64,000 nt of DNA from Terriglobales bacterium (GTDB lineage Bacteria > Acidobacteriota > Terriglobia > Terriglobales > Acidobacteriaceae), in NCBI GenBank assembly GCA_035567895.1, contig DATMPC010000022.1, positions 124,001 to 188,000 on the forward strand. Direction: 5' to 3'. Shown piece by piece: positions 1 through 9,718 of this stretch. A model generated the notes under the pieces. The model was not told where the DNA came from. It ran no database searches and was given only the letters and a program-made list of their open reading frames with translations. Every line of letters begins with the position of its first letter. Within the stretch, counting starts at the first letter, position 1. Made by a program: the position numbers and the translations under genes.

Positions 1-2
1 AG

Positions 3-59
3 ACGGTCATTAACTATTTAGCGGACCGATCGAAGCGCGACGTCCACCAGATCACTTAG
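3..59 (+). CDS. possible C-terminal tail of a gene cut by the window edge
   Basis: One forward frame is open from the left edge to a TAG at 57-59, encoding about 18 residues (TVINYLADRSKRDVHQIT). All three minus frames and the other two plus frames have stops in the first 20 bases. The stretch is too short to identify and could be chance. The following 207 bases hold only a palindromic repeat before the ABC transporter gene. Confidence 0.2.
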   Translation, partial: TVINYLADRSKRDVHQIT

Positions 60-171
60 AAGGAGCTCCCGCGTCAATCAAGCAATCGGAAATTATTTTC
101 GAGCCAGCCGAGAAGCCCGGATTCCTCTTTTGGACCGGATCGCAATACGCCTGGCGAAGCTCTGCCACTAA

Positions 172-199
172 GTAGAGACGCAGCATGCTGCGTCTCTAC
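172..199. repeat. 28-bp perfect palindrome, copy 1 of 3
   Basis: The left arm GTAGAGACGCAGCA is followed immediately by its exact reverse complement, so the element is a perfect 28-bp palindrome. Near-identical copies lie at 6784-6812 and 36066-36093. All three are intergenic. This copy sits 67 bp upstream of the ABC exporter start. It resembles a REP/PU-type element; its function is unknown. Confidence 0.8.
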
Positions 200-266
200 C
201 ATGGTGCCATTCATTTCCTGCGACCTTAACGCGCACCTATCCGTCTAAAATGGACATAGTCGCGCA

Positions 267-2207
267 ATGGCAGATTCCCATCCGGAAGAAGAGGTACTAG
301 GAAAAGCGTATGACAGCCGTTTGATGAAGCGGCTGCTCACCTACCTCGCTCCGTACAAATGGCAAACGCTTGTCGCGATCGCGGCCATTCTAATCAAAGC
401 TGGCGCTGACGTTCTCGGACCGTACCTCACAAAAGTCGCTGTCGACAAGTACCTGGCAGACAAGCACGCCGCTGTACGTCCTCATTTCCTTGATTCCTGG
501 CTAAGCTTGCGGCCATTGGTTGGCATCGGACAAATTGCGGCGCTCTATCTATCGCTTCTTCTCGTTAGTTACTGCATGGAGTTCCTGCAGACCTACTACA
601 TGCAATGGGTGGGACAGAAGGCGATGTTTGATTTGCGCAGCCAGATCTTCGCGCATTTGCAGCGGCTGCATGTGGGATTCTTCGATCGCAATCCGGTTGG
701 ACGATTGGTCACCCGAGTTACCACGGACGTGGATGCAGTGAACGAAATGTTCACATCGGGTGTGGTGTCAATCTTCGAAGACGTGTTTGTGCTTGCCGGC
801 ATCATCGGGTTCATGTTGTGGATGAAGTGGTGGCTCGCATTGATTACTTTCGCGGTGCTGCCTCTTATCTTCTGGGCGACGATGATCTTTCGTCGCAAAG
901 TGCGCGAATCTTACCGTCGGATTCGGACGGCGATCGCTCGCATTAATGCTTATCTGCAGGAGCACATAAGCGGAATCGTTGTGCTCCAGCTCTTCAACCG
1001 TGAAAGACGCGCCTATAGAAACTTCGAAGAAGTGAACGCCATGCACATGGAGGCTTTCAAAGACGCCATCATGGCGCATGCTGTTTACTACCCGGTTGTC
1101 GAAATCTTGTCAGCGATTGCTATCGCCTCGGTAATCTGGTTTGGCGGAGGGCGAGCCCTGGTGGATGCTGCCCTTCTGGGGACAGTCGTCGCTTTCATCC
1201 AGTATGCCCAACGCTTCTTCCGCCCAATTCAGGATTTGAGCGAAAAGTACAACATCCTGCAATCCGCCATGGCCTCGAGCGAACGCATATTCAAACTGCT
1301 CGATACCGCTCCCGCAGTGGTGAGCGCAGCCAGGCCGCGCCGCGTCGATGGCCCCGGACGCATCGAGTTCGAGAATGTCTGGTTCGCTTACAGCCGCGAG
1401 CAGCCCAAAAAGCGCGACACCAATGGCCAACCCCATAGCGAACTAGCTCCCGAAACGCCGGCAGACCCTGAATGGGTGCTGCGCGACGTGTCCTTCACTA
1501 TCGAGCCAGGAGAGACGGTGGCGATTGTCGGCCACACCGGAGCGGGAAAGACCACGATCATCTCGCTGCTGCTGCGCTTCTACGACATTCAACGCGGCGC
1601 AATCCGCATCGACGGCGTCGACATCCGCGACATGGACCTCGCCGAGTTGCGCCGCCGCTACGGCGTTGTACTCCAGGATCCATTCCTCTTCTCCGGCACT
1701 ATAACCGACAACATCCGCCTGGGTTCAAAATGGGTCACTGACGAGATGGTGGAGCGTGCCGCCGAAGACGTAAACATCGCCGACTTCATCCGCACTCTTC
1801 CCCAGGGCTTCCGCGAGCCGGTACGCGAACGCGGCAGCACGCTCTCCACCGGCCAAAAGCAACTCATCTCGTTCGCACGCGCACTCGCACATCAACCTCG
1901 CATCCTCATCCTCGACGAAGCTACCTCCAGTGTCGATACCGATACAGAACTCCGCGTCCGAGAGGCCCTGACCCGCATGGTCGAAGGCCGCACCTCGATC
2001 ATCATCGCCCACCGCCTCTCGACCGTGCAGCGCGCCGACAAGATTATCGTCATGCACAAATCCCAGCTCCGCGAGATGGGATCCCACCAGGAGCTGCTCG
2101 CCCAACGCGGAATCTACTGGAAGCTTTATCAACTGCAGTACAAAGACCAGGAGCTTCCCACTGTCTCTGGCACGCTTATCGGCGGCGAAACAGCCCGCCA
2201 GCGGTAG
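267..2207 (+). CDS. ABC exporter, fused permease and ATPase (MsbA/YheH-like)
   Basis: A type IV ABC half-transporter that should act as a dimer in the inner membrane and use ATP to export lipid, peptide or drug. Residues ~27-335 form the six-helix permease. The nucleotide-binding domain follows, with Walker A GHTGAGKTT at 422-430, the signature as LSTGQ (526-530) instead of LSGGQ, Walker B ILILDE at 546-551, and the H-loop AHRLST. A ~25-residue charged insert (near SREQPKKRDTNGQ) lies between the first strand of the ATPase domain and the Walker A strand. The 646-residue length is slightly above the usual ~580-620 because of this insert. No second exporter gene is adjacent, so a homodimer is likely. 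No good ribosome-binding site precedes the ATG. The substrate cannot be told from sequence. Confidence 0.9.
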   Translation: MADSHPEEEVLGKAYDSRLMKRLLTYLAPYKWQTLVAIAAILIKAGADVLGPYLTKVAVDKYLADKHAAVRPHFLDSWLSLRPLVGIGQIAALYLSLLLVSYCMEFLQTYYMQWVGQKAMFDLRSQIFAHLQRLHVGFFDRNPVGRLVTRVTTDVDAVNEMFTSGVVSIFEDVFVLAGIIGFMLWMKWWLALITFAVLPLIFWATMIFRRKVRESYRRIRTAIARINAYLQEHISGIVVLQLFNRERRAYRNFEEVNAMHMEAFKDAIMAHAVYYPVVEILSAIAIASVIWFGGGRALVDAALLGTVVAFIQYAQRFFRPIQDLSEKYNILQSAMASSERIFKLLDTAPAVVSAARPRRVDGPGRIEFENVWFAYSREQPKKRDTNGQPHSELAPETPADPEWVLRDVSFTIEPGETVAIVGHTGAGKTTIISLLLRFYDIQRGAIRIDGVDIRDMDLAELRRRYGVVLQDPFLFSGTITDNIRLGSKWVTDEMVERAAEDVNIADFIRTLPQGFREPVRERGSTLSTGQKQLISFARALAHQPRILILDEATSSVDTDTELRVREALTRMVEGRTSIIIAHRLSTVQRADKIIVMHKSQLREMGSHQELLAQRGIYWKLYQLQYKDQELPTVSGTLIGGETARQR

Positions 2208-2380
2208 CCTGTGGGTGAATCGGAACTTCGAGGACCGCCTGCCGCTTGCACCCCATCTGCCACAGAATCGGCGTCGCCGGGGGCTTTGTATTGGCCGCTC
2301 ACTTCACTCCAATCACCCTGTGGCTCGATCACCCGATTCCCCCATTGAGTGTCTTTCACTCAACTTTAACCATCTCCCTC

Positions 2381-2409
2381 TTGACAGCTGAAACGCCCGC
2401 TCTTACAAT
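2381..2409 (+). promoter_or_regulatory. sigma70 promoter of groESL
   Basis: TTGACA at 2381-2386 and TACAAT at 2404-2409 are separated by 17 bp, a near-consensus vegetative promoter. Its -10 box abuts the CIRCE operator, so bound HrcA would block initiation. The leader to the groES ATG is about 160 nt. Confidence 0.8.
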
Positions 2410-2435
2410 TAGCACTCGTTAGGCATAAGTGCTAA
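2409..2435 (+). promoter_or_regulatory. CIRCE operator (HrcA binding site)
   Basis: TTAGCACTC, a 9-nt spacer, then AAGTGCTAA. This matches the CIRCE consensus TTAGCACTC-N9-GAGTGCTAA with one mismatch in the right arm. It overlaps the end of the -10 box and the expected transcription start. Known biology: HrcA, stabilised by GroEL, represses groE through this element. The hrcA gene is not in the window. Confidence 0.93.
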
Positions 2436-2574
2436 CAGCGTCCTGTGTCCTCCTCGTTGCAGACGCTGCTGCGCTTAGAAATCGCCGTGAACGATAACAC
2501 AAGCTCTCATAGTTTCAACAACTTGGAAGTACAACTTCAATACTTAGACAATTCACAAGGAGTCGAATACAGAC

Positions 2575-2895
2575 ATGGCAAAGTTGACCCCGTTGCATGA
2601 CCGCATCCTGGTTCGCCGCATTGACGAGGGCGAAACCGTTCGTGGCGGCATCATCATTCCCGACACTGCGAAAGAAAAGCCGCAGGAGGGTGAGGTGATC
2701 GCCGTTGGCGCAGGTAAGAAGAACGACGAAGGCGAAAGGCAGCCCGTCGATGTGAAGGAAGGCGATCGCATTCTCTTCGGCAAGTACGCTGGGAACGAGA
2801 TCAAGATCGACAACGAAGAATTCCTGATCATCCGCGAAGAAGAAGTACTCGGCATTCTGACCGGTGCAGCGAAGTCGGTAAAGAAGGCAAGCTAG
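2575..2895 (+). CDS. groS: co-chaperonin GroES (Hsp10)
   Basis: Seven-subunit lid of the GroEL folding chamber, cytoplasmic. The sequence opens with the family hallmark [12 protein letters not shown]. It carries the mobile loop [18 protein letters not shown] that docks on GroEL and a core [17 protein letters not shown]. The 106 residues include a short basic extension ([10 protein letters not shown]) beyond the usual ~96. AAGGAG at 2557-2562 precedes the ATG at a rather long distance (12 nt). The gene is first in a groES-groEL operon under the CIRCE promoter, with a 147-bp gap to groEL. Confidence 0.98.
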   Translation: MAKLTPLHDRILVRRIDEGETVRGGIIIPDTAKEKPQEGEVIAVGAGKKNDEGERQPVDVKEGDRILFGKYAGNEIKIDNEEFLIIREEEVLGILTGAAKSVKKAS

Positions 2896-3039
2896 GCGCG
2901 CTTCGCGCGAGCAGTCGGCACTCAGCATTCAGCCAGTGAAACATTCTGGCGTGAGCTGAGCAGCCTAGAAGCTTAGGAGCTCAGAAGCTCCGCAAGAATT
3001 GCCGCTTCGGCGGCACGAAAGTAAAAGTATAGGAGATAA

Positions 3040-4710
<1,671 letters not shown>

Positions 4711-4734
4711 AGCAATTGGCCGGTTTGCCAACCA

Positions 4735-4763
4735 AAAGCCCCGCAGAAATGCGGGGCTTTTTA
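4735..4763 (+). terminator. intrinsic terminator of groESL
   Basis: A 10-bp perfect stem AAAGCCCCGC/GCGGGGCTTT with a 6-nt AGAAAT loop is followed by a T-rich tract (TTTTTATT). It lies 24 bp after the groEL stop. Confidence 0.92.
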
Positions 4764-5228
4764 TTGCGGACGTGCTTCCGGCGGCGTCTCCGGTTTTCGG
4801 CAGCTTCCCACCGTGACAAAAAAAACCTTCTCTCCGACGGTATTCGTTGGTAGCGAAGGAATTGGAGGGTTGCGTGAACCCAGATATCCGTCGGGTCAGG
4901 ATCAATGAATCGCATGCAAGTAGCCACGGACAGGTTCCCTGCTATTTCCCTGCTAATTGCCTGGTCAATTGCGATTCCCCTGTATTTATGCGGCTCGCGC
5001 GATTGAAGATTTTTTTCGCGGGAAAAATTCCCTGCCATCTTCCCTGCTTCGGGAATTATCGTTTCAGTCGCAGATCGCCCGATGCTCGGCCGGGAACAGC
5101 GAGGTCCCTTCGTTACGCTCCCTCATTTTGCACAGGTTTCTAGCTGGTACATGTCCTTTAGTACACCGCACTTCCGGCATCTCTGCGACAATTCACAAAA
5201 CCATCATCATCATGAACCGAGAGGCTGC
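4764..5228. other. gene-free spacer with recurring TTCCCTGC motif
   Basis: No convincing coding frame or RNA. The motif TTCCCTGC recurs at about 4935, 4946, 5028 and 5040, giving the stretch a decayed-repeat look. Similar TTCCCTGT and ATTCACTGTT repeats occur in the spacers at 50981-51084 and 56968-57150. The promoter for the REC-PilZ gene presumably lies in the last 100 bp; I see no clear boxes. Confidence 0.4.
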
Positions 5229-5936
5229 ATGCCCCCAGTAACAGCCGGTCCGAAAACGGTTCTGTGTGTCGACGACACACCATATGTCCTACAGATGCTG
5301 GACATGTTCTTGACTGCTGTGGGATATCGCGCGGTTCCCGCGTCGAACGGGCGTGAAGCCCTGGAACTCGCCAATAAGATCTCGCTCGACGCCGTAATCC
5401 TCGACTACGAAATGCCCGAGCTCAATGGACTGGAGGTTGCGCAGATCCTGAAGGCCGCGCACCCTTTGTTGCCGATTCTGATGTACTCTGCCCGCCATCC
5501 ACAGACGGAAGCCAGCGCTCCGGGAGTTGTGGACGCGTACGTCGAGAAGGAACACCCGCAAGCTCTGGTGATGGCGCTTGCGCGCGTCTTGAACGATCCC
5601 CCTCCGGTACTCGTGCGACGGAGATTTCCCCGGTTTGCAACATCATCGAGAACCTTTACGTTGCGCTTCCCTGATCGGGAAACAGAGAATGCCGCGTTTG
5701 AAGGTACGCTGAGAGATCTTGCCGAGGGTGGTTGTGGCGGACAGGTGGATGCCCAGATGGTGCCGGGCGAACTGGTCTCTCTTGCCTTTGGAATCCCGGA
5801 ATGCGAGATCACGCTGGAGTTGCGGGCACGAGTCCGCTATCAGAACGCGGACTCGCACGGGTTTGAATTCGTGGATCTCACAGCGGCTCAACAGAAAGAC
5901 TTACAGCGTTGCCTGCACGTGATTGCAGCTGCCTGA
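5229..5936 (+). CDS. response regulator with PilZ output domain
   Basis: A receiver domain (residues ~10-125) is joined to a C-terminal PilZ domain (~130-232). The receiver keeps the acidic pair D15/D16, the phosphoacceptor D59 in VILDYEMPELNG and lysine K107. The PilZ domain keeps the RxxxR element (R131-R135 in RRRFPR). The second motif DxSxxG appears as DLAEGG (163-168), with Ala for Ser, so c-di-GMP binding is plausible but not certain. The ATG at 5229 was chosen because the receiver starts right after it and GAGAGG precedes it; the frame is open further upstream but without domain content. It is monocistronic and convergent with the next gene. No partner kinase is adjacent. It probably links phosphorylation to a c-di-GMP-dependent output such as motility or surface attachment. 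Confidence 0.85.
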   Translation: MPPVTAGPKTVLCVDDTPYVLQMLDMFLTAVGYRAVPASNGREALELANKISLDAVILDYEMPELNGLEVAQILKAAHPLLPILMYSARHPQTEASAPGVVDAYVEKEHPQALVMALARVLNDPPPVLVRRRFPRFATSSRTFTLRFPDRETENAAFEGTLRDLAEGGCGGQVDAQMVPGELVSLAFGIPECEITLELRARVRYQNADSHGFEFVDLTAAQQKDLQRCLHVIAAA

Positions 5937-5964
5937 GCTGCGGGGCGAAGGAACTTGGATCTGT

Positions 5965-6654
5965 TCAGCTCGCGTGTGGAAGGCGCTCTTCGGGAACTGG
6001 AGCCGGCCTTCTCAGGATTAGAAATGTTGCGGTGCCGAGGATGATCAGCAAAGTCACGCCAAGTGACAGCCACAGATACTGCCCGGGATGTCGCATGTAG
6101 CGAACGATGCGGCGGCCGTAGTGCGCAGCTATGAGCGTGAGCAAACCGTAACGGATGGCGCGACCCAGGAACACAGTAAGAAAGAACTTGCGCAGCTTGT
6201 ATCCGAATGCGCCGGCAGCCAAAAGAAACATCGACGTGGGACACGGCGGCGGCGATACCGTGGATACGAAGATCGCGCCTGATCCCCAACGCTCGAGAGC
6301 GTACTGCACCTGGTGCGAGCGGCGCGCACCGAACTTCTTCTCAATCCAAGCGAGGCCGGTTTTCTGCCCGAGCTTGTACGTTAAGTATGACCCGATCATC
6401 GCTCCCAAAGTGGCCATGCTCGCGTAGTACAACCACAGATCGCTATGCCGCGCGGAGAGATACGCAGTGAGAATGTCGAGGCTGCCGAAGGTCGGAAGCG
6501 GGGAGCTATCGAGGATCGCGAGCGGAACCAGGCCTATACCGCCCCAATGCGCGAAGAAACGGAGCATAGTCGGATTACTGGCGCGCGGGCGTTGTTGCGC
6601 CAGCACCTTTGCCGCTTTGCCTAGAGCCGCCGCGTTGAATACGCTCGAAAGCAA
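5965..6654 (-). CDS. VTT/DedA-like (YqaA-type) membrane protein
   Basis: An inner-membrane protein of 229 residues with about four hydrophobic segments. The small-residue, Pro-rich re-entrant region VSTVSPPPCPTSMFLLAAGA and the segment GAMIGSYLTYKLGQKTG are typical of the VTT (DedA/SNARE-associated) superfamily, which is linked to lipid scrambling and membrane homeostasis. The start is a TTG, chosen because AAGGAG (minus strand of 6659-6664) lies just upstream. The first internal ATG (MLRFFAHWG, residue 30) has no such site. It converges on the REC-PilZ gene with a 28-bp gap. The exact substrate is unknown. Confidence 0.7.
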   Translation of the reverse strand: MLSSVFNAAALGKAAKVLAQQRPRASNPTMLRFFAHWGGIGLVPLAILDSSPLPTFGSLDILTAYLSARHSDLWLYYASMATLGAMIGSYLTYKLGQKTGLAWIEKKFGARRSHQVQYALERWGSGAIFVSTVSPPPCPTSMFLLAAGAFGYKLRKFFLTVFLGRAIRYGLLTLIAAHYGRRIVRYMRHPGQYLWLSLGVTLLIILGTATFLILRRPAPVPEERLPHAS

Positions 6655-6783
6655 TCTGCTCCTTAGATGCCCCTAACTGACATTATCGACATCTGGTCTT
6701 GTTAAGTATTGCTAACGAAGGAACAAGCACGTTCGTAGTCCCACTTTGTTCGGACCCTATTCGTGCATGATAGTTGCCGCTCA

Positions 6784-6812
6784 GTAGAGACGCAGCAGGC
6801 TGCGTCTTCTAC
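6784..6812. repeat. 28-bp palindrome family, copy 2 of 3
   Basis: Arms GTAGAGACGCAGC and GCTGCGTCTTCTAC form an imperfect version of the palindrome at 172-199, with one extra T in the right arm and a G-G centre. It lies 30 bp upstream of the nuclease start codon, so it would be in or next to the leader of that mRNA. Confidence 0.7.
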
Positions 6813-6842
6813 TGGAACTACTGTGCTATAGAATCTCTGCCG

Positions 6843-7805
6843 ATGATGATCAAACGGCTGCTGTGCTCTCTTGCATTGTTCGTAATTTCTCTTGCTCCTC
6901 TGCCTGCAATTGCGTGGGGCTGTGAAGGGCATCAAATCGTTGCTCTGATCGCAATGAAGCACCTTCAGCCCCAGGTTGCAAGTCAGGTGAATGCTATCTT
7001 GGCTGCAAGTCCGGTGGCGTCCACGCTTCGCCACTTTTGCCGCACGTCGGGGCTACCGCCGATGGTTGAGGTTGCGAGCTGGGCTGATGATGTACGCGCT
7101 GAACAGTCGGACACAGGCCCACTGCACTACATCAACATTCCTCTTAACGCTACGCGCGACAAATACGACATCAGCGATGCCTGCAAGCAGGGCTGCATCG
7201 TCGACGCGATTACGAAATACACGCAGCAACTCAAGGCCGGCAATGACGCAAAAACTCGCGCAGATGCATTGCGCTTTCTAATTCATTTTCTGGGAGACAT
7301 TCACCAGCCTCTGCACGACGAAACCAACGGGGATGAGGGCGGCAACTGCGTTCCGGTGGAGTTCGAGGGTGAAGAGCCCCGCGTGACTAACGCGCAAAAA
7401 GAGGAATATTTCCCCAATTTGCACTCGGTCTGGGACACCGGCATTCCGCAGAGCATGCTGGCCTCGCACGATATGACCGTTGAGGAGTTTGCTGATTTCC
7501 TCGACTTCCGCTTCCGTCCGCGCCTCCAGCGCTGGAACTCAGGTCAGGCCGCGGATTGGGCATGGGAAGGCCACGATCTGGCCTTTAGCGCCTATCGTGC
7601 GTTGCCGGCAAACCTGCCGCGCGACATCAATCCCCAGGCGACATCCTGCTCAGACAACAATCACATTGCCAAGCGCCTGGCGGACCTGCACATGGTGCTG
7701 GGGGAACGCTATGACAACGTCTCCCACCCGATTGCCGAGGAGCAACTTACAAAAGCGGGAATCCGCCTGGCAGCCCTGCTAAACGCAGCCCTCGGTAAAT
7801 CATAG
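6843..7805 (+). CDS. secreted S1/P1-type zinc nuclease
   Basis: An exported single-strand nuclease/3'-nucleotidase of the P1/S1 family (three zinc ions). A signal peptide (residues 1-24, MMIKRLLCSLALFV...) should be cut before W25. That cleavage matters because the mature N-terminal Trp is itself a zinc ligand in this family. The remaining ligands are in order: H30, D83 in WADDVR, H95 in GPLHYIN, H148 and D152 in HFLGDIHQPLH, H158, H194 and D198 in HSVWDTG. All family ligands are therefore present and the enzyme should be active. The frame is open further upstream, but the ATG pair at 6843/6846 gives the signal peptide. Monocistronic, probably for nucleotide scavenging outside the cytoplasm. 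Confidence 0.9.
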   Translation: MMIKRLLCSLALFVISLAPLPAIAWGCEGHQIVALIAMKHLQPQVASQVNAILAASPVASTLRHFCRTSGLPPMVEVASWADDVRAEQSDTGPLHYINIPLNATRDKYDISDACKQGCIVDAITKYTQQLKAGNDAKTRADALRFLIHFLGDIHQPLHDETNGDEGGNCVPVEFEGEEPRVTNAQKEEYFPNLHSVWDTGIPQSMLASHDMTVEEFADFLDFRFRPRLQRWNSGQAADWAWEGHDLAFSAYRALPANLPRDINPQATSCSDNNHIAKRLADLHMVLGERYDNVSHPIAEEQLTKAGIRLAALLNAALGKS

Positions 7806-7905
7806 GCACCGTTACCTTGGTTACCCTCGCTGAGGTAGAATCTCGGATTCCAGTAAGCCAGCCGTAAATCCGACCGCCAGACCGCATCGTTCTTAGGGAG
7901 AGGAA

Positions 7906-8463
7906 ATGAGCACGGCGCCGAGCGCCAAAGATCAGCCGCAAATAACGGATTCCATGCTGATATCGAGAATCCGGGCAGGTGATGAGGACGCGCTCGCCAC
8001 TCTACACGACCGCTATTCCCAGGTTGTTTACTCAGTAGCGTTGCGCGTGTTGGGTGAGACCACACAGGCGGAAGACATTTTGCAGGAAATTTTTCTCCAA
8101 CTTTGGCGGAATCCACAGACGTTCGATTCCAATCGCGGCAGCCTCGGGGCGTGGCTCGCGGTGATCACACGTCATCGCGCGATTGATCAGCTGCGCCGCC
8201 GCCGTCCTGAGTCTGACATCGAAGATGTAATCGTCGCGGTGGATACGCGGATTGAGCAGACAACTGATCGCAACATGGCGATTGCGAAAATTCGTGCCGT
8301 CGTGGAGCAATTGCCTGCCGAGCAACGCAAGCCGTTGGAGATGGCATTTTTCGAAGGGCTCACCCATTCAGAAATCGCCAGCAAGACTGGGGAACCGCTG
8401 GGAACAATCAAGACGCGAATTCGCTCAGCACTACTAACTCTACGAAAGGCACTCGCCGCATGA
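7906..8463 (+). CDS. ECF-type RNA polymerase sigma factor
   Basis: A 185-residue sigma70-family factor. Region 2 spans ~22-95 (DRYSQVVYSVALRVLG, AEDILQEIFLQLW, then the promoter-reading helix ending AIDQLRRRR). Region 4 spans ~125-180, with LPAEQRKPLEMAFFEG and the helix-turn-helix SEIASKTGEPLGTIKTRI. Regions 1 and 3 are absent, as expected for group IV. GGGAGAGG precedes the ATG. The last codon overlaps the next gene's start as ATGA, so the factor and its presumed antagonist are translationally coupled. The resemblance is to ECF factors paired with zinc-finger/RskA anti-sigmas. The target regulon is unknown. Confidence 0.93.
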   Translation: MSTAPSAKDQPQITDSMLISRIRAGDEDALATLHDRYSQVVYSVALRVLGETTQAEDILQEIFLQLWRNPQTFDSNRGSLGAWLAVITRHRAIDQLRRRRPESDIEDVIVAVDTRIEQTTDRNMAIAKIRAVVEQLPAEQRKPLEMAFFEGLTHSEIASKTGEPLGTIKTRIRSALLTLRKALAA

Positions 8464-9221
8464 GAGACCATCAACAGATCACCGACGATCTGGTGCTGTA
8501 CGCCCTGCGCGAGCTGCCTGAGCAGCAGGCCTTGGAAGTCCGTCGGCACCTTGACGATTGCCCTGAATGCCGACGTGAGCTGGGCGACCTGAATTCGGAT
8601 ATGGCATTACTGGCCTTGTCGAGCGTGGGACCGGCCCCGCCACAGCGTTCACGCGAACGCTTGCTAAGGGCGGTAAAGGCAGAGCCACGCCGTTCTAAGA
8701 GCATCGTGATGCATCGCCCATGGTGGAGCTTCGTGCCATCCTTCGCAGCCGTTCTTCTCGCCATCTTTGGCTTGATGCTGTGGCGGGAAAACACGGGACT
8801 GCGACGCAAACTGGACGCTTCGCAGCAGGCTTCAGCACAACGGCAGGCCGATTTGGAGCGCGCCCAACTGGTTTTGGATACATTAACTTCACCAGAATCA
8901 AGCCACTTCGCTCTGGTGGCTACTAAGTCGCAGCCAGTTCCGGAAGGGCGCGCGAGCTACATGCAGAAGACCGGCACGCTGGTCTTCACCGCTCAACACC
9001 TCCCAGCGCTGCCGCCGCAGAAGGTCTATCAATTGTGGTTGATACCGGCAAGTGGCTCAGCGCCAATGCCGTTCGGCACATTCAAACCGGACGCGCAAGG
9101 CAATGCCTCGATGATCAAGCCGAACATGGACAAGGCTGCACCCAAAATGTTCGCGGTGACGATCGAGCCAGAAGGCGGCAGCCAAACACCCACCATGCCC
9201 ATCGTGATGGCAGGGGCTTAG
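8460..9221 (+). CDS. membrane anti-sigma factor (zinc-finger plus RskA domain)
   Basis: A 253-residue antagonist of the upstream sigma factor. The N-terminal cytoplasmic part has the ZAS zinc motif (His, then CPEC in VRRHLDDCPECRREL, residues ~28-40). One transmembrane helix lies at ~88-106 (SFVPSFAAVLLAIFGLMLW). A short coiled coil follows, then a periplasmic RskA-like domain (~150-250, with GTLVFTAQHLPALPP and KVYQLWLIP). The architecture implies release of the sigma factor by regulated proteolysis on an envelope signal. It overlaps the sigma gene by 4 bp (ATGA). Confidence 0.88.
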   Translation: MRDHQQITDDLVLYALRELPEQQALEVRRHLDDCPECRRELGDLNSDMALLALSSVGPAPPQRSRERLLRAVKAEPRRSKSIVMHRPWWSFVPSFAAVLLAIFGLMLWRENTGLRRKLDASQQASAQRQADLERAQLVLDTLTSPESSHFALVATKSQPVPEGRASYMQKTGTLVFTAQHLPALPPQKVYQLWLIPASGSAPMPFGTFKPDAQGNASMIKPNMDKAAPKMFAVTIEPEGGSQTPTMPIVMAGA

Positions 9222-9718
9222 AACCCCTTTTTTTTACCACGGAGTACACGGCCGGAGATGCGACGTGTTCCTATCAGTACCAATACCTCGGCGTCGCCGA
9301 TGTATGGCTTACGAGGCCATTTTGCGAGCTTGGTCCAAGAATCGAATTAGCGAACAGTCGTAGAATACGAATTAAAAGCGATTACGCGCCTTCTGGCGCG
9401 TTCTTAGGCGCTGAATGTACCCCGGGACGCCAACCCATGCTCCCGGATGCCCTAAAACGAATTCCAAGCGATTTTCCCGATTGGGTAAAATTCTCCTTCG
9501 CGAGGGCCCGGTATTAAATGAGGATGCAGCCGATCCATTCGTGAAGCGAGCCAATCCGACCACTGGCGCAATTTTTGAGGTCGTTTAGGCGTGATTTCGG
9601 GGCACAAAAACGTGCCTTTTGGGACAGAAATCGATGTTTTTCTGCTAAGTTAGCCAGAAACCAGCTCGCTAGCGACCAAGTCCCTGACGCTCCACTTGTC
9701 CTCCGTGGCGAATTACTC
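9222..9718. other. gene-free spacer, about 500 bp
   Basis: No coding frame with recognisable content. A small hairpin ACGCGCC-TTCT-GGCGCGT followed by TCTT lies at 9384-9404 and could be a weak terminator. The stretch 9585-9660 has several hexamer-level repeats (GCACAAAAACGTGCC forms a short hairpin at about 9602) but nothing I can name. Genes on both sides converge on it. Confidence 0.35.

Noticed and set aside
4846-5143. Short plus-strand frames between groEL and the REC-PilZ gene
   Set aside because: No ribosome site, no domain, and odd composition; treated as spacer.
9035-9517. A plus-strand open frame overlapping the anti-sigma gene and the spacer
   Set aside because: First half is out of frame within the RskA domain and the rest has no protein-like composition.
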